This document shows positions 16,348 to 24,672 of a stretch of DNA of 64,000 nt, one piece after another (positions within the stretch are counted from its first letter, which is position 1; every line of letters begins with the position of its first letter). The translations under genes and the position numbers were made by a program. The notes under the pieces are model-generated. The model searched no databases and was not told the origin of the DNA. It saw only the letters and a list, made by a program, of their open reading frames with translations. The DNA is from Streptomyces rubiginosohelvolus (GTDB taxonomy: Bacteria; Actinomycetota; Actinomycetes; Streptomycetales; Streptomycetaceae): assembly GCF_014649875.1 (NCBI RefSeq), contig NZ_BMTW01000008.1:1-64000 (forward strand). The letters are read 5' to 3'.

Positions 16348-16899
16348 TCACCCCGGGTCCTCGCCCGTCAGGCCGTCGACCGACTCACGGATGAGGTCGG
16401 CGTGGCCGACATGGCGGGCGTACTCCTCGACGAGGTCCAGGAGGATACGGCGGAGGTTGGGGCGTTCGCCGCTGCGGGTGACGTACGCGCCGAGCTGGTC
16501 CAGGCCGCCGCCGGTGCTGAGCGCCTCCTCGACCAGGGCCCGGGAGCGGGCCGCCGACTCCCGCCACAGCGTGCGCAGTTGCTCGGGAGTGTCCTCGGCG
16601 GCGGTGCGGTAGGCCCAGTCCGGGTCGTGGTCCCAGTCGACCGTGTTCCACGGTGCACCGGCCGGGACACCGAGCCAGAGGCGGGCGAAGTGGCTGTCCT
16701 CGACGTGCGCCAGGTGCTTGAGCAGGCCGCCCAGGGTGACGGAGGACGCGCCGACCGTAGCGCGCAGTCCGTCCGCGCCCAGGCCGGAGGTCTTCCAGGC
16801 CAGCGTGGCCCGCTGGCGTTCCAGCGCGCCGAGGACGGCCTCGGCCTCCGTGCCGGCGAGGGGAGGTTCGGGCCATTCTTCCGCTGCGCTCTCCGTCAT
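16348..16899 (-). CDS. DinB-superfamily protein (DUF664-like)
   Basis: A four-helix-bundle protein of the DinB/YfiT superfamily, whose actinobacterial members often act as mycothiol-dependent transferases. The expected three-His metal site is visible as LKHLAHVEDSHF in the second helix and EYARHVGHADLIRESVDG near the C-terminus, the latter diagnostic of DUF664. Length (183 residues) is normal. No partner gene is adjacent, so the substrate is unknown. Confidence 0.85.
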   Translation of the reverse strand: MTESAAEEWPEPPLAGTEAEAVLGALERQRATLAWKTSGLGADGLRATVGASSVTLGGLLKHLAHVEDSHFARLWLGVPAGAPWNTVDWDHDPDWAYRTAAEDTPEQLRTLWRESAARSRALVEEALSTGGGLDQLGAYVTRSGERPNLRRILLDLVEEYARHVGHADLIRESVDGLTGEDPG

Positions 16900-16969
16900 G
16901 GCGGCAGATCCTAACGAACCGCGTGAGACCGGCTGACGGATGGCGTAGAGCCCGCCGGGAAAGCGGAAT

Positions 16970-16995
16970 GGGGCCCGGCCTCGCGGCCGGACCCC
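16970..16995 (-). terminator. Hairpin terminator after the sugar operon
   Basis: GGGGCCCGGCC (16970-16980) pairs with GGCCGGACCCC (16985-16995) around a TCGC loop with one mismatch. It lies past the end of the minus-strand operon that stops at 17136. The other bases of the 16900-17135 gap show nothing further. Confidence 0.5.
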
Positions 16996-17135
16996 CCTCG
17001 CTTTCCCCTCCCGTCGGGCCTTCCCGTTCCCCCCGGACCCCTCCCCGGAAGTCCCGACGCCATGTGTGACCCGGGAGGGTACCCAAAGGTTGCAGCCCTT
17101 TACGATCTCTTTACCTTCGGTCGGGTGCGGGGCTC

Positions 17136-17972
17136 TCAGCAGGCATGTTGCACGTACCGCTCCGCTACTTCCGCCAGGACCTCCGCGCCGTCACGGGCCC
17201 ACAGCGCCTCGTTGAAGATCTCCACCTCGACCGGGCCGTCGAAGCCGGCGGATTCCACTGCGCGGCGGAACTCCCGGAAGTCCACGCTTCCGTCGCCCAG
17301 TTGTCCCCGGCCCAGCAGGACGCCCGCCGGGAGCGGGGTGATCCAGTCGGCCAGCTGGAAGGAGTGGATACGTCCGCCCCGGCCCGCGCGGGCGATCTCG
17401 GCGGGTGCCCGGTCGTCCCACCAGAGGTGGTAGGTGTCCACGACCACCCCGACCTGTTCGGCCGGGAAGCGTTCCGCGAGGTCCAGGGCCTGGGCGAGGG
17501 TGGAGACCACACAGCGGTCGGACGCGTACATCGGGTGGAGCGGTTCGATCGCCAGGCGTACGCCGCGTTCGGCGGCGTACGGGGCGAGGACCGCCAGCGC
17601 CTCGGCCACCCGCTCGCGGGCCCCGGTCAGATCGCGGCTGCCGGGCGGGAGGCCGCCGGAGACCAGGACCAGGGTGTCGGTGGACAGGGCCGCCGCCTCG
17701 TCGATCGCCGCCCGGTTGTCGTCCAGGGCGCGGGCGCGTTCGGCGGGGTCGAGGGCGGTGAAGAAGCCGCCCCGGCAGAGGCTGGTGACGGTGAGCCCGG
17801 AGTCCGCGAGGAGCCGGGCCGTGCGCTCGACACCGTACGCCTGCACCGGGGCCCGCCACAGGCCGACCTTGCCGATGCCCGCCTTGACGCAGCCCTCGGC
17901 GAGCTCCGGCAGCGACCACTGCTTGATGGTCTCCTGGTTGATGCTCAGACGTGCCAGATCGCGGTTCGTCAT
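17136..17972 (-). CDS. Sugar phosphate isomerase/epimerase-like TIM barrel
   Basis: Member of the AP-endonuclease-2 / xylose-isomerase-like TIM-barrel family, used for sugar isomerisation, epimerisation, keto-sugar elimination and related reactions. Metal-binding positions are visible at the strand ends: Glu in LAIEPLHPMY, Asp/His in VVVDTYHLWWD, His in RIHSFQLADW and Glu in VEVEIFNE. It is the third gene of a tight operon; its ATG overlaps the stop of the preceding gene by four bases (ATGA). The exact sugar is unknown. Confidence 0.85.
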   Translation of the reverse strand: MTNRDLARLSINQETIKQWSLPELAEGCVKAGIGKVGLWRAPVQAYGVERTARLLADSGLTVTSLCRGGFFTALDPAERARALDDNRAAIDEAAALSTDTLVLVSGGLPPGSRDLTGARERVAEALAVLAPYAAERGVRLAIEPLHPMYASDRCVVSTLAQALDLAERFPAEQVGVVVDTYHLWWDDRAPAEIARAGRGGRIHSFQLADWITPLPAGVLLGRGQLGDGSVDFREFRRAVESAGFDGPVEVEIFNEALWARDGAEVLAEVAERYVQHAC

Positions 17973-19123
17973 CGTGCGCCTCCGTGGACGGCGAGCAGCG
18001 CGCGCATGCGGTGTGCGGCCAGGCCGGGGTCCGGGAACAGGCCGAGGCCGTCGGCCAGTTCGTACGCCGTCGCCAGATGCGGCAGCGAGCGGGCCGACTG
18101 GAGTCCGCCCACCATCGTGAAGTGGTCCTGGTGGCCGGCCAGCCAGGCCAGGAACACCACGCCCGTCTTGTAGAAGCGGGTGGGCCGCTGGAAGAGGTGG
18201 CGGGACAGCTCGACCGTGGGGTCCAGGAGGGCCCGGAAGCCGGCCACGTCCCCCGTGTCCAGCACTCGTACCGCATGCGCCGCCAGCGGGCCCAGCGGGT
18301 CGAAGATGCCCAACAGCGCGTGGCTGAAGCCGCGTTCGTCGCCCGCGATCAGCTCCGGGTAATTGAAGTCGTCGCCCGTGTAGCAGCGCACCCCGCCCGG
18401 GAGGCGGCGGCGGACGTCGATCTCGCGGGCCGCGTCCAGGAGGGAGATCTTGATGCCGTCGACCTTGTCCGGGTGTTCGGCGATGACCTTGAGGAAGGTG
18501 TCCGTGGCCTCGTCGAGGTCGGTGCTGCCCCAGTAGCCCTCCAGGGCCGGGTCGAACATCGGGCCCAGCCAGTGCAGGATCACCGGTTCCGACGCCTGGC
18601 GCAGGAGATGGGCGTACGTGGCGAGGTAGTCCTCCGGCCCCCGGGCGGCGCGGACCAGGGCGCGCGAGGCCATGAGGATCGGCTGGACGCCGTGCTCCTC
18701 GGCCAAGGCGAGCTGCTCCTCGTACGCCGCCGTGACCTCGGCCAGGGTGGGTGCGGGACCCCCGGGCAGCTGGTCGGTGCCCACGCCGCAGGCGATCCGC
18801 CCGCCCACCGCCTTCGCCTCGGCGGCCGAGCGGCGGATCAGTTCGGCCGCACCCGCCCAGTCCAGGCCCATCCCGCGCTGCGCGGTGTCCATGGCCTCCG
18901 CGACGCCCAGGCCGTGCGCCCAGAGGTGGCGGCGGAAGGCGAGCGTGGACTCCCAGTCGACGGCCGCCGGGTCGTCCGGGCCGATGTCCGCGTACGGGTC
19001 CGCGACCACGTGGGCCGCCGAGAAGACGGTACGGGAGGAGGGAGTCCCGGCGCCCGGCGGCAGATCGAGCGGGGTGGCGCGGGGGGTGTAGGGACCCCGG
19101 GGCAGGGGGACGACAGCCGTCAC
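17969..19123 (-). CDS. DUF993 protein, DapA-like aldolase/lyase fold
   Basis: Belongs to the DUF993 family, related to dihydrodipicolinate synthase/N-acetylneuraminate lyase. A probable Schiff-base lysine lies at residue 225 in KVDGIKISLLD, followed by YTGDDFNYPELIAG in the position of the DapA GxD segment. The protein has 384 residues, longer than DapA (about 290), with an N-terminal extension. The GTG at 19123 overlaps the oxidoreductase stop by four bases (GTGA). In this operon a cleavage of an oxidised sugar acid or keto-sugar is a reasonable inference. The frame stays open far upstream into the neighbour, but that part is antisense-like noise. Confidence 0.85.
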   Translation of the reverse strand: MTAVVPLPRGPYTPRATPLDLPPGAGTPSSRTVFSAAHVVADPYADIGPDDPAAVDWESTLAFRRHLWAHGLGVAEAMDTAQRGMGLDWAGAAELIRRSAAEAKAVGGRIACGVGTDQLPGGPAPTLAEVTAAYEEQLALAEEHGVQPILMASRALVRAARGPEDYLATYAHLLRQASEPVILHWLGPMFDPALEGYWGSTDLDEATDTFLKVIAEHPDKVDGIKISLLDAAREIDVRRRLPGGVRCYTGDDFNYPELIAGDERGFSHALLGIFDPLGPLAAHAVRVLDTGDVAGFRALLDPTVELSRHLFQRPTRFYKTGVVFLAWLAGHQDHFTMVGGLQSARSLPHLATAYELADGLGLFPDPGLAAHRMRALLAVHGGAR

Positions 19124-20271
19124 AGCGTCAGCTCCGGGATGTCGAAGCGGCGACCCTCGGCGGACGACTTCAGTCCCAGTTCGGCCAGTTGGACGCCCCG
19201 GGCCCCGGCCAGCAGGTCCCAGGTGTACGGCGCGTCCTGGACGACATGGCGCAGGAACAGCTCCCACTGCGCCTTGAAGCCGTTGTCGAACACCTGGTTG
19301 TCCGGGATCTCCTGCCACTGGTCGCGGAACGACTCGGTGACCGGGAGGTCCGGGTTCCAGACCGGCTTCGGGGTCGACGAGCGGTGCTGGACACGGCAGT
19401 TGCGCAGGCCCGCGACGGCCGAGCCGTGCGTTCCGTCGACCTGGAACTCCACCAGCTCGTCGCGGTTGACCCGCACCGTCCAGGAGGAGTTGATCTGCGC
19501 GACGGCCCCGCCCGCCAGCTCGAAGATGCCGTATGCGGCGTCGTCGGCGGTCGCCTCGTACGGCTTGCCCTGCTCGTCCCAGCGCTGCGGAACGTGCGTC
19601 CTGACGTGCGCGGTCACGGTGGTGACCTGGCCGAACAGCTCGTGTATCACGTACTCCCAGTGCGGGAACATGTCGACGACGATGCCGCCGCCGTCCTCCG
19701 CACGGTAGTTCCACGAAGGGCGCTGGGCCTCCTGCCAGTCGCCCTCGAAGACCCAGTAGCCGAACTCCCCGCGCACGGACAGGATTTCGCCGAAGAAGCC
19801 GCCGTCGATGAGGCGCTTCAGCTTGCGCAGGCCCGGCAGGAAGATCTTGTCCTGGACGACACCGTGCTTGATGCCGGCGTCACGCGCGAGCCGGGCCAGG
19901 TCGAGGGCCCCCTCGACGTCCGTGGCGGTCGGCTTCTCGGTGTAGACGTGCTTGCCCGCCGCGATCGCCTTCTTGATCGCCTCCACCCGGGCCGAGGTGA
20001 CCTGGGCGTCGAAGTAGATCTCGACCGACTCGTCCGCGAGCACCGCGTCCAGGTCCGTCGACCACTCGGTCAGACCGTGGCGCTCGGCGAGTTCCTCCAG
20101 GGCGTGGGCGCGACGGCCGACGAGCACGGGCTCGGGCCACACCACCTCGCCGTCGCCGAGATCCAGGCCCCCCTGCTCGCGGATCGCGAGGATCGAGCGC
20201 ACCAGGTGCTGCCGGTATCCCATGCGTCCCGTGACGCCGTTCATGGCGATGCGCACTGTCCTGCGTGTCAC
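19120..20271 (-). CDS. Gfo/Idh/MocA-family oxidoreductase
   Basis: NAD(P)-dependent sugar or inositol dehydrogenase family. The N-terminal Rossmann fold has a variant glycine motif (GVTGRMGYR, closer to the DapB type than to GxGxxG). The family's catalytic EKP is present as GKHVYTEKPTATD, and the second active-site segment as GGGIVVDMFPHWEYV. The GTG at 20271 follows TGGAGGGACC. It is the first gene of a three-gene operon divergent from a LacI regulator, whose operator lies 20 bases upstream. Substrate unknown; a C3 oxidation of a glycoside is one possibility. Confidence 0.9.
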   Translation of the reverse strand: MTRRTVRIAMNGVTGRMGYRQHLVRSILAIREQGGLDLGDGEVVWPEPVLVGRRAHALEELAERHGLTEWSTDLDAVLADESVEIYFDAQVTSARVEAIKKAIAAGKHVYTEKPTATDVEGALDLARLARDAGIKHGVVQDKIFLPGLRKLKRLIDGGFFGEILSVRGEFGYWVFEGDWQEAQRPSWNYRAEDGGGIVVDMFPHWEYVIHELFGQVTTVTAHVRTHVPQRWDEQGKPYEATADDAAYGIFELAGGAVAQINSSWTVRVNRDELVEFQVDGTHGSAVAGLRNCRVQHRSSTPKPVWNPDLPVTESFRDQWQEIPDNQVFDNGFKAQWELFLRHVVQDAPYTWDLLAGARGVQLAELGLKSSAEGRRFDIPELTL

Positions 20272-20290
20272 GAAGGTCCCTCCATACAGC

Positions 20291-20310
20291 CGTAGCAAGC
20301 GCTTTCTACG
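20291..20310. promoter_or_regulatory. LacI-family operator
   Basis: CGTAG-c-AAGCGCTT-t-CTACG is a 20-base palindrome with a single mismatched pair, centred on the CG step typical of LacI-family sites. It lies in the 109-base region between the sugar operon (start 20271) and the LacI gene (start 20381). Confidence 0.8.
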
Positions 20311-20380
20311 GAAGATGACGCTAGCCTGCCGACAGCGGCCGGACAAGAGGGGGCCGCACGTGACCTCACGGAGGACAGCG

Positions 20381-21493
20381 ATGACAGTCACCCTGGCGGA
20401 TGTGGCGGCCCGCGCCCGGGTGTCCCCGGCCACCGTCTCCCGCGTGCTGAACGGCAACTACCCGGTGGCGGCGTCGACCCGGGAACGGGTCCTGCGTGCG
20501 GTGGACGACCTGGACTACGTGCTCAACGGACCCGCCAGTTCGCTCGCGGCCGCCACGTCCGACCTGGTCGGCATCCTGGTCAACGACATCGCCGACCCCT
20601 TCTTCGGGATCATGGCGGGGGCGGCGCAGACGCAGATCGGCGGACCCGGGGACGGTTCGGGACGGGCGGGCGGCGAGAAGCTGGCGGTCATCTGCAACAC
20701 CGGCGGCTCCCCGGAGCGCGAGCTGACCTACCTCACGCTCCTCCAGCGCCAGCGCGCCGCCGCCGTCGTCCTCACCGGCGGGGCGGTCGAGAATCCGGAG
20801 CACCAGGCCGCGATGGCGGCGAAGCTGGCGAAACTCGCCGACGCGGGCACCCGGATCGTCTTCTGCGGGCGGCCCCCGCTGCCTGAGGGCGACGCGCTCG
20901 TCGCCGCCCTCGCGTTCGACAACCGGGGCGGCGGCCGACGCCTCACCGAGCACCTGATCTCGCTCGGCCACCGCAGGATCGGTTACGTCGCCGGGCCCCG
21001 GGAACGCACCACCACCCGGCACCGGCTGGAGGGCCACCGGGAGGCGCTGCACGCGGCGGGCCTGGATGACTTTCCGGCAGGGGGCGGTCCGGGCGACGGA
21101 TCCGGTCACCGGGCGGCCGACGACGACCCGCTCGTCGTGCACGGGCCCTACGACCGGCGCTCCGGCTACGAGGCCACCCTCGAACTCCTGCGCAGGGCAC
21201 CGGACGTGACCGCGATCGTGGCCGCCAACGACACCGTGGCGCTGGGCGCGTGCGCGGCGGTACGGGACCAGGGGATGCGCATCCCGCAGGACATCTCGGT
21301 GGCGGGCTTCGACGACCTGCCGTTCTCGGTGGACGCGGTGCCGGCCCTCACGACGGTCCGGCTGCCGCTCTTCGAGGCGGGCGCCCGGGCGGGGCGGCTC
21401 GCGATGGGCAAGGAGAACCCGCCGCCCGGTGGCATCGCGACCATCGCGGCCGAGCTGATGATCCGGGGGTCCACGGCGGCGCCGAGGGGCTGA
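20381..21493 (+). CDS. LacI-family transcriptional regulator
   Basis: Residues 4-50 are the LacI DNA-binding head: helix-turn-helix VTLADVAARARVSPATVSRVLNGNYPV and hinge helix PASSLAA. A periplasmic-binding-protein-like effector domain follows, ending with the typical AVPALTTVRLPLFEAG. Two Gly/Asp-rich insertions (GGPGDGSGRAGGEK and PAGGGPGDGSGHRAADDD) are unusual for the family and share the string GGPGDGSG. The ATG at 20381 follows GGAGGACAGCG. It probably represses the divergent sugar operon through the palindrome at 20291-20310. Confidence 0.92.
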   Translation: MTVTLADVAARARVSPATVSRVLNGNYPVAASTRERVLRAVDDLDYVLNGPASSLAAATSDLVGILVNDIADPFFGIMAGAAQTQIGGPGDGSGRAGGEKLAVICNTGGSPERELTYLTLLQRQRAAAVVLTGGAVENPEHQAAMAAKLAKLADAGTRIVFCGRPPLPEGDALVAALAFDNRGGGRRLTEHLISLGHRRIGYVAGPRERTTTRHRLEGHREALHAAGLDDFPAGGGPGDGSGHRAADDDPLVVHGPYDRRSGYEATLELLRRAPDVTAIVAANDTVALGACAAVRDQGMRIPQDISVAGFDDLPFSVDAVPALTTVRLPLFEAGARAGRLAMGKENPPPGGIATIAAELMIRGSTAAPRG

Positions 21494-21614
21494 ACCGGTC
21501 CGCGGGGCGGGCCCTTGAGCCGGCAGGCGAGGCGAGCACGGAGCTCCTGGAGCCACCAGGACGCGCTGCGACTGCTGGGTAGCCTGGAGCGACTGCTGCG
21601 GGGCGTCGGCTGAG

Positions 21615-21647
21615 GCGGCCCCGTACCAGGTCGCGTACGGGGACCGC
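21615..21647 (+). terminator. Hairpin terminator after the LacI gene
   Basis: GCGGCCCCGTAC (21615-21626) pairs with GTACGGGG-a-CCGC (21635-21647) with one bulged A. The 230-base gap around it shows no gene. Confidence 0.55.
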
Positions 21648-21723
21648 CCGGCCCGCGCGAGGGAGTAGCCACCGGCCCGGCGGGCAGGAGCGGGGCGTCA
21701 GCACCAAGGGAAGGACACGCACG

Positions 21724-22512
21724 ATGAAGCTCGCTTTCTCCACCCTCGGGGTGCCGGGGACGCCGGTCGCCGAGGTCGTCCGGCTCGCCGCCGGAAACGG
21801 CTACCAGGGCGTGGAGCTGCGCGTCCACCCCGAGGAGCCCGTGCACCTGGGGCTCTCGTCGCTGGAACGGGCCGACGTGGTCGAGGCGTTCAAGGCGGGC
21901 GGGGTGGAGATCCTGACCCTCGCCGGGTACGTCCAGGTGGCCGCCGAAGGGGACGACGAGCCGGTCCTAGCGGAGCTGTCCGAGCTGGTAAAGCTCGCCC
22001 GGGACCTGGGCGCGTCCTACGTCCGGGTCTTCCCCGGCGGCGGCGACCAGGAGCAGGCGGAGGCCGACGCGACAGCCGCCCGGCGGCTCGGCGCGGCGGC
22101 CCCGGCAGCGGCCGACATGGGCGTGACCATCCTGCTGGAGACCCATGACTCGCACCGCGCGGGCCTCGACGTCGCCCGGGTCGTCGCCACGGTCGGGCAC
22201 CCCCGGGTCGGCGCAATCTGGGACGTGCTGCACACCTGGCTCGCCGGTGAGGAGCCGGCCGCCAGCCGGGCGGTGCTCGCCCCGCACCTGGGCTACGTCC
22301 AGGTGAAGGACGTCGCCTCCGCGGAGGACCTCACCCCGCTGCCGCTGGGCTCCGGGGTGCTGCCGCTGGCGGAGTGCCTGGACGGGACGGGTCCGGACAC
22401 CTGGGTGTGCTGGGAGTACGAGAAGCGCTGGCACCCGGGGGCGGCGGAGCTGCCGGGTCTGCTGGGCGCCGGACGCGAGCACCTGCTGCGACTCGGGGCC
22501 CCGAAGCAGTAG
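21724..22512 (+). CDS. Sugar phosphate isomerase/epimerase-like TIM barrel, second copy
   Basis: A second AP-endonuclease-2-like TIM barrel (262 residues). Strand-end metal ligands are visible: Glu in YQGVELRVHP, Glu in TILLETHDSH, Asp/His in AIWDVLHTW, and Glu in CWEYEKRWHP. It is not close in sequence to the TIM-barrel protein encoded at 17136-17972. The ATG follows GGAAGGACACGC. It lies on the same strand as LacI but behind a terminator, so it may be transcribed separately. Its last 182 bases overlap, antisense, the 3' end of the EamA gene. Confidence 0.85.
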   Translation: MKLAFSTLGVPGTPVAEVVRLAAGNGYQGVELRVHPEEPVHLGLSSLERADVVEAFKAGGVEILTLAGYVQVAAEGDDEPVLAELSELVKLARDLGASYVRVFPGGGDQEQAEADATAARRLGAAAPAAADMGVTILLETHDSHRAGLDVARVVATVGHPRVGAIWDVLHTWLAGEEPAASRAVLAPHLGYVQVKDVASAEDLTPLPLGSGVLPLAECLDGTGPDTWVCWEYEKRWHPGAAELPGLLGAGREHLLRLGAPKQ

Positions 22513-23476
22513 CGGGGCCGGCGGCCGTCGTAACGGCACCGGCGGCGGCCGTCACAACGGCCCCCGCGTCCGGCTCCGGCAGGGGCGCCGCGGTCCGCCC
22601 GGAGCGCAGGGTCGTCGCGGTCCGCAGCCCGACGCCCGAGGTCAGCGCCACCCCGCCCACCAGCAGTGCCGCCGCGCACCAGCGCAGCGGGCTCACGTCC
22701 TCGCCGAGCACGAACGCCGCCGAGGACATCCCGAAGACCGGGACGAGCAGGGTGAAGGGCGCCACGGACGAGGCGGGGTACTGGCGGAGCAGGAAGCCCC
22801 AGGCGCCGAAGCCGAACACCGTGCTGACCCAGGCGACGAACAGGATGATGCCCACCCCGCTCCAGTCGAGCGCGGCCAAGGCCTCCGCGTCCCGGTCCGG
22901 GCCCTCGAAGAGGAGGGACAGACCCAGCAGCGGCAGCACGGGAACGGCCGAGACCCAGACCATGAAGGTCAGGGCGTCCTGGGGCGCCGCCCGCCGGGTG
23001 AACACGTTGGAAACGCCCCAGCAGGCGGCGGCCCCGACGACGAGGACGAACGCGAGGACCGGGCCGCCCGCCCCCTCGTCCACCGCCGCCACGACGATGC
23101 CCGCGAGCGCGACGGTCATACCCGCCACCCGGATCCGGCCGGGCCGTTCGGAGAGGGCGAGGGCGGCGAAAAGTGCGGTGAAGACGGCCTGGATCTGGAG
23201 GACCAGGGAGGAGAGCCCGGCGGGCATCCCCTGGTCCATGCCGATGAACAGGAGCCCGAACTTGCCCACCCCCAGGACCAGTCCGACCCCCACGACCCAC
23301 CTCCAGGCGACCGAAGGACGCCCCAGCAGGAAGATCGCGGGCACGGCGGCGGCGAGGAAGCGCAGCGCGGAGAAGAGGAGCGGCGGGAAGTGGTCGAGCC
23401 CCAGCTCGATCACGACGAAGTTCACGCCCCAGAGTGCCGCGACGAGCACGGCCAGGGCGATATGGCGTGGACGCAT
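22331..23476 (-). CDS. EamA-family (DMT) transporter with an extended tail
   Basis: A ten-helix exporter of the drug/metabolite superfamily: two EamA repeats, each with the typical helix start (ALWGVNFVVIELGLDHF; AAACWGVSNVFTRRA). The transporter domain ends near residue 295. The frame then runs on for about 85 residues of Ala/Pro/Thr-rich sequence and overlaps the convergent TIM-barrel gene by 182 bases. Family members usually have about 300 residues, so the tail looks like a lost stop codon. It is divergent from a LysR regulator, a common exporter/regulator pairing. Confidence 0.85.
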   Translation of the reverse strand: MRPRHIALAVLVAALWGVNFVVIELGLDHFPPLLFSALRFLAAAVPAIFLLGRPSVAWRWVVGVGLVLGVGKFGLLFIGMDQGMPAGLSSLVLQIQAVFTALFAALALSERPGRIRVAGMTVALAGIVVAAVDEGAGGPVLAFVLVVGAAACWGVSNVFTRRAAPQDALTFMVWVSAVPVLPLLGLSLLFEGPDRDAEALAALDWSGVGIILFVAWVSTVFGFGAWGFLLRQYPASSVAPFTLLVPVFGMSSAAFVLGEDVSPLRWCAAALLVGGVALTSGVGLRTATTLRSGRTAAPLPEPDAGAVVTAAAGAVTTAAGPATASGPRVAAGARVRRPADPAAPPPPGASASRTPSTPRCPDPSRPGTPPAAAPRSPAAAG

Positions 23477-23535
23477 GCGGCGAGCATTCAGCAGGATGAC
23501 CGTGTAGCACCAGCGCGGGTTTCTTCATGGTGAGA

Positions 23536-23598
23536 TTCAGCGCTGCTGAAGAATTCCTCTGAAAGACGCCCGTGAAAGATGCCCCTGAAAGATGAGGT
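23536..23598. promoter_or_regulatory. LysR-type box followed by three tandem 13-base repeats
   Basis: TTCAGC-GCT-GCTGAA (23536-23550) is a T-N11-A inverted repeat of LysR type between the divergent EamA and LysR genes. Immediately after it, TGAAAGA(C/T)G recurs at 23560, 23573 and 23586, exactly 13 bases apart; the last repeat supplies the GAGG before the LysR start codon. Confidence 0.6.
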
Positions 23599-23602
23599 CA
23601 CC

Positions 23603-24511
23603 GTGCTCGATCTGGCCCGGCTGCGCGCCCTGCACGCGGTCTTCGTCCACGGTTCCGTCGCGGGGGCGGCGACCGCCCTCGGCTACACCCCGTCCGCGAT
23701 CTCCCAGCAGATCACCAAGCTGGAGCGGGAGACCCGGACGACGTTGCTGGAGCGGCGCGGGCGCGGGGTGGCGCTGACCGAGGAGGCGCTGCGGCTGGCC
23801 GACACGGCTCAGCGGCTGCTGGCCATCATGGAGCAGGCGGAGACGGAGCTGGAGGAGCGCCGGGGGCTGCCGACGGGCCGGCTGACGATCGCCGCGTTCG
23901 CCTCGGCCGCGCGGGGGCTGCTGCCGGGTGTGCTGGCCGAGCTGGACCGGGAGCACCCGGCGCTGAACGTCCGGCTGGACGAGGTGGACCCGCATCTGTC
24001 GGTGGACCTGGCGGCGAAGGGGGTCGTCGACCTGGCCGTGGCGCACGACTGGGACATCGCCCCGCTGCCCGCCCCGGAGGGCCTGGCCCAGGCGGTGATC
24101 GGGCTCGACCGGTGCGATCTGCTGGTGCCCGAGGGGCATGCGCTGGCCGGGCGGGACGGGGTGCGGCGCGAGGAGCTGGCGCGCGAGCGGTGGATCTGCC
24201 AGCCGCCGGGGACGGTGTGCCACGACTGGCTGGTGCGGACGCTGCGCACGGCGGGGTACGAGCCCGACATCCGGCACCGGGCGGAGGAGAACCACACCCA
24301 ACTCGCTCTGGTGGCCGCCGGTCTGGGTATCGCGATGATGCCCCGGCTGGGGCGGGGGCCGCTCCCGGACGGGGTGGTGGCGGTGCGTCTGGACCCGGTG
24401 CCGGAGCGGCGGCTGTACGCGCTGTGGCGTACGGAGGCGGCGCGGCGTCCGGCGATCACGGCGGCGGTGGACGCGCTGCGGGCCCACGGTGCGGCGGCCG
24501 GCCTGGCGTGA
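23603..24511 (+). CDS. LysR-family transcriptional regulator
   Basis: The N-terminal winged helix-turn-helix (LARLRALHAVFVHGSVAGAATALGYTPSAISQQI) is followed by the linker helix and a periplasmic-binding-like effector domain. The GTG at 23603 follows ATGAGGTCACC and gives the usual short N-terminus; an ATG at 23579 would add eight residues with a poorer ribosome site. It is divergent from the EamA exporter, which it probably controls through the box at 23536-23550. Confidence 0.88.
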   Translation: MLDLARLRALHAVFVHGSVAGAATALGYTPSAISQQITKLERETRTTLLERRGRGVALTEEALRLADTAQRLLAIMEQAETELEERRGLPTGRLTIAAFASAARGLLPGVLAELDREHPALNVRLDEVDPHLSVDLAAKGVVDLAVAHDWDIAPLPAPEGLAQAVIGLDRCDLLVPEGHALAGRDGVRREELARERWICQPPGTVCHDWLVRTLRTAGYEPDIRHRAEENHTQLALVAAGLGIAMMPRLGRGPLPDGVVAVRLDPVPERRLYALWRTEAARRPAITAAVDALRAHGAAAGLA

Positions 24512-24602
24512 GGCGGGTCCGGCCGCCGCCTCCCCGAAGCCCACCCTTCCCACCCGTCCCACCCTTCTGGCGGCACGTCACTCCCGGCCCCGGCACGGCC
24601 TC

Positions 24603-24660
24603 TTGACCGGAAGTTATTTTCCCTATAAGCGTACTTCCTTGGAAGTTTCTTTCACCCCGG
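24603..24660 (+). promoter_or_regulatory. Promoter and palindromic operator of the GH3 gene
   Basis: TTGACC (24603-24608) and TATAAG (24624-24629; or TAAGCG two bases on, at 17-base spacing) lie in a locally AT-rich segment. ACTTCC-TT-GGAAGT (24633-24646) follows the -10, and GGAAGT also occurs inside the spacer at 24609, so two copies of one recognition element flank the promoter core. Confidence 0.5.
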
Positions 24661-24672
24661 GAAGGAGCTCAC

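Noticed and set aside
23592..23777. ATG-initiated frame overlapping LysR from the third 13-base repeat
   Set aside because: Out of frame with the clear helix-turn-helix protein, Ser/Arg/Pro-rich and short.
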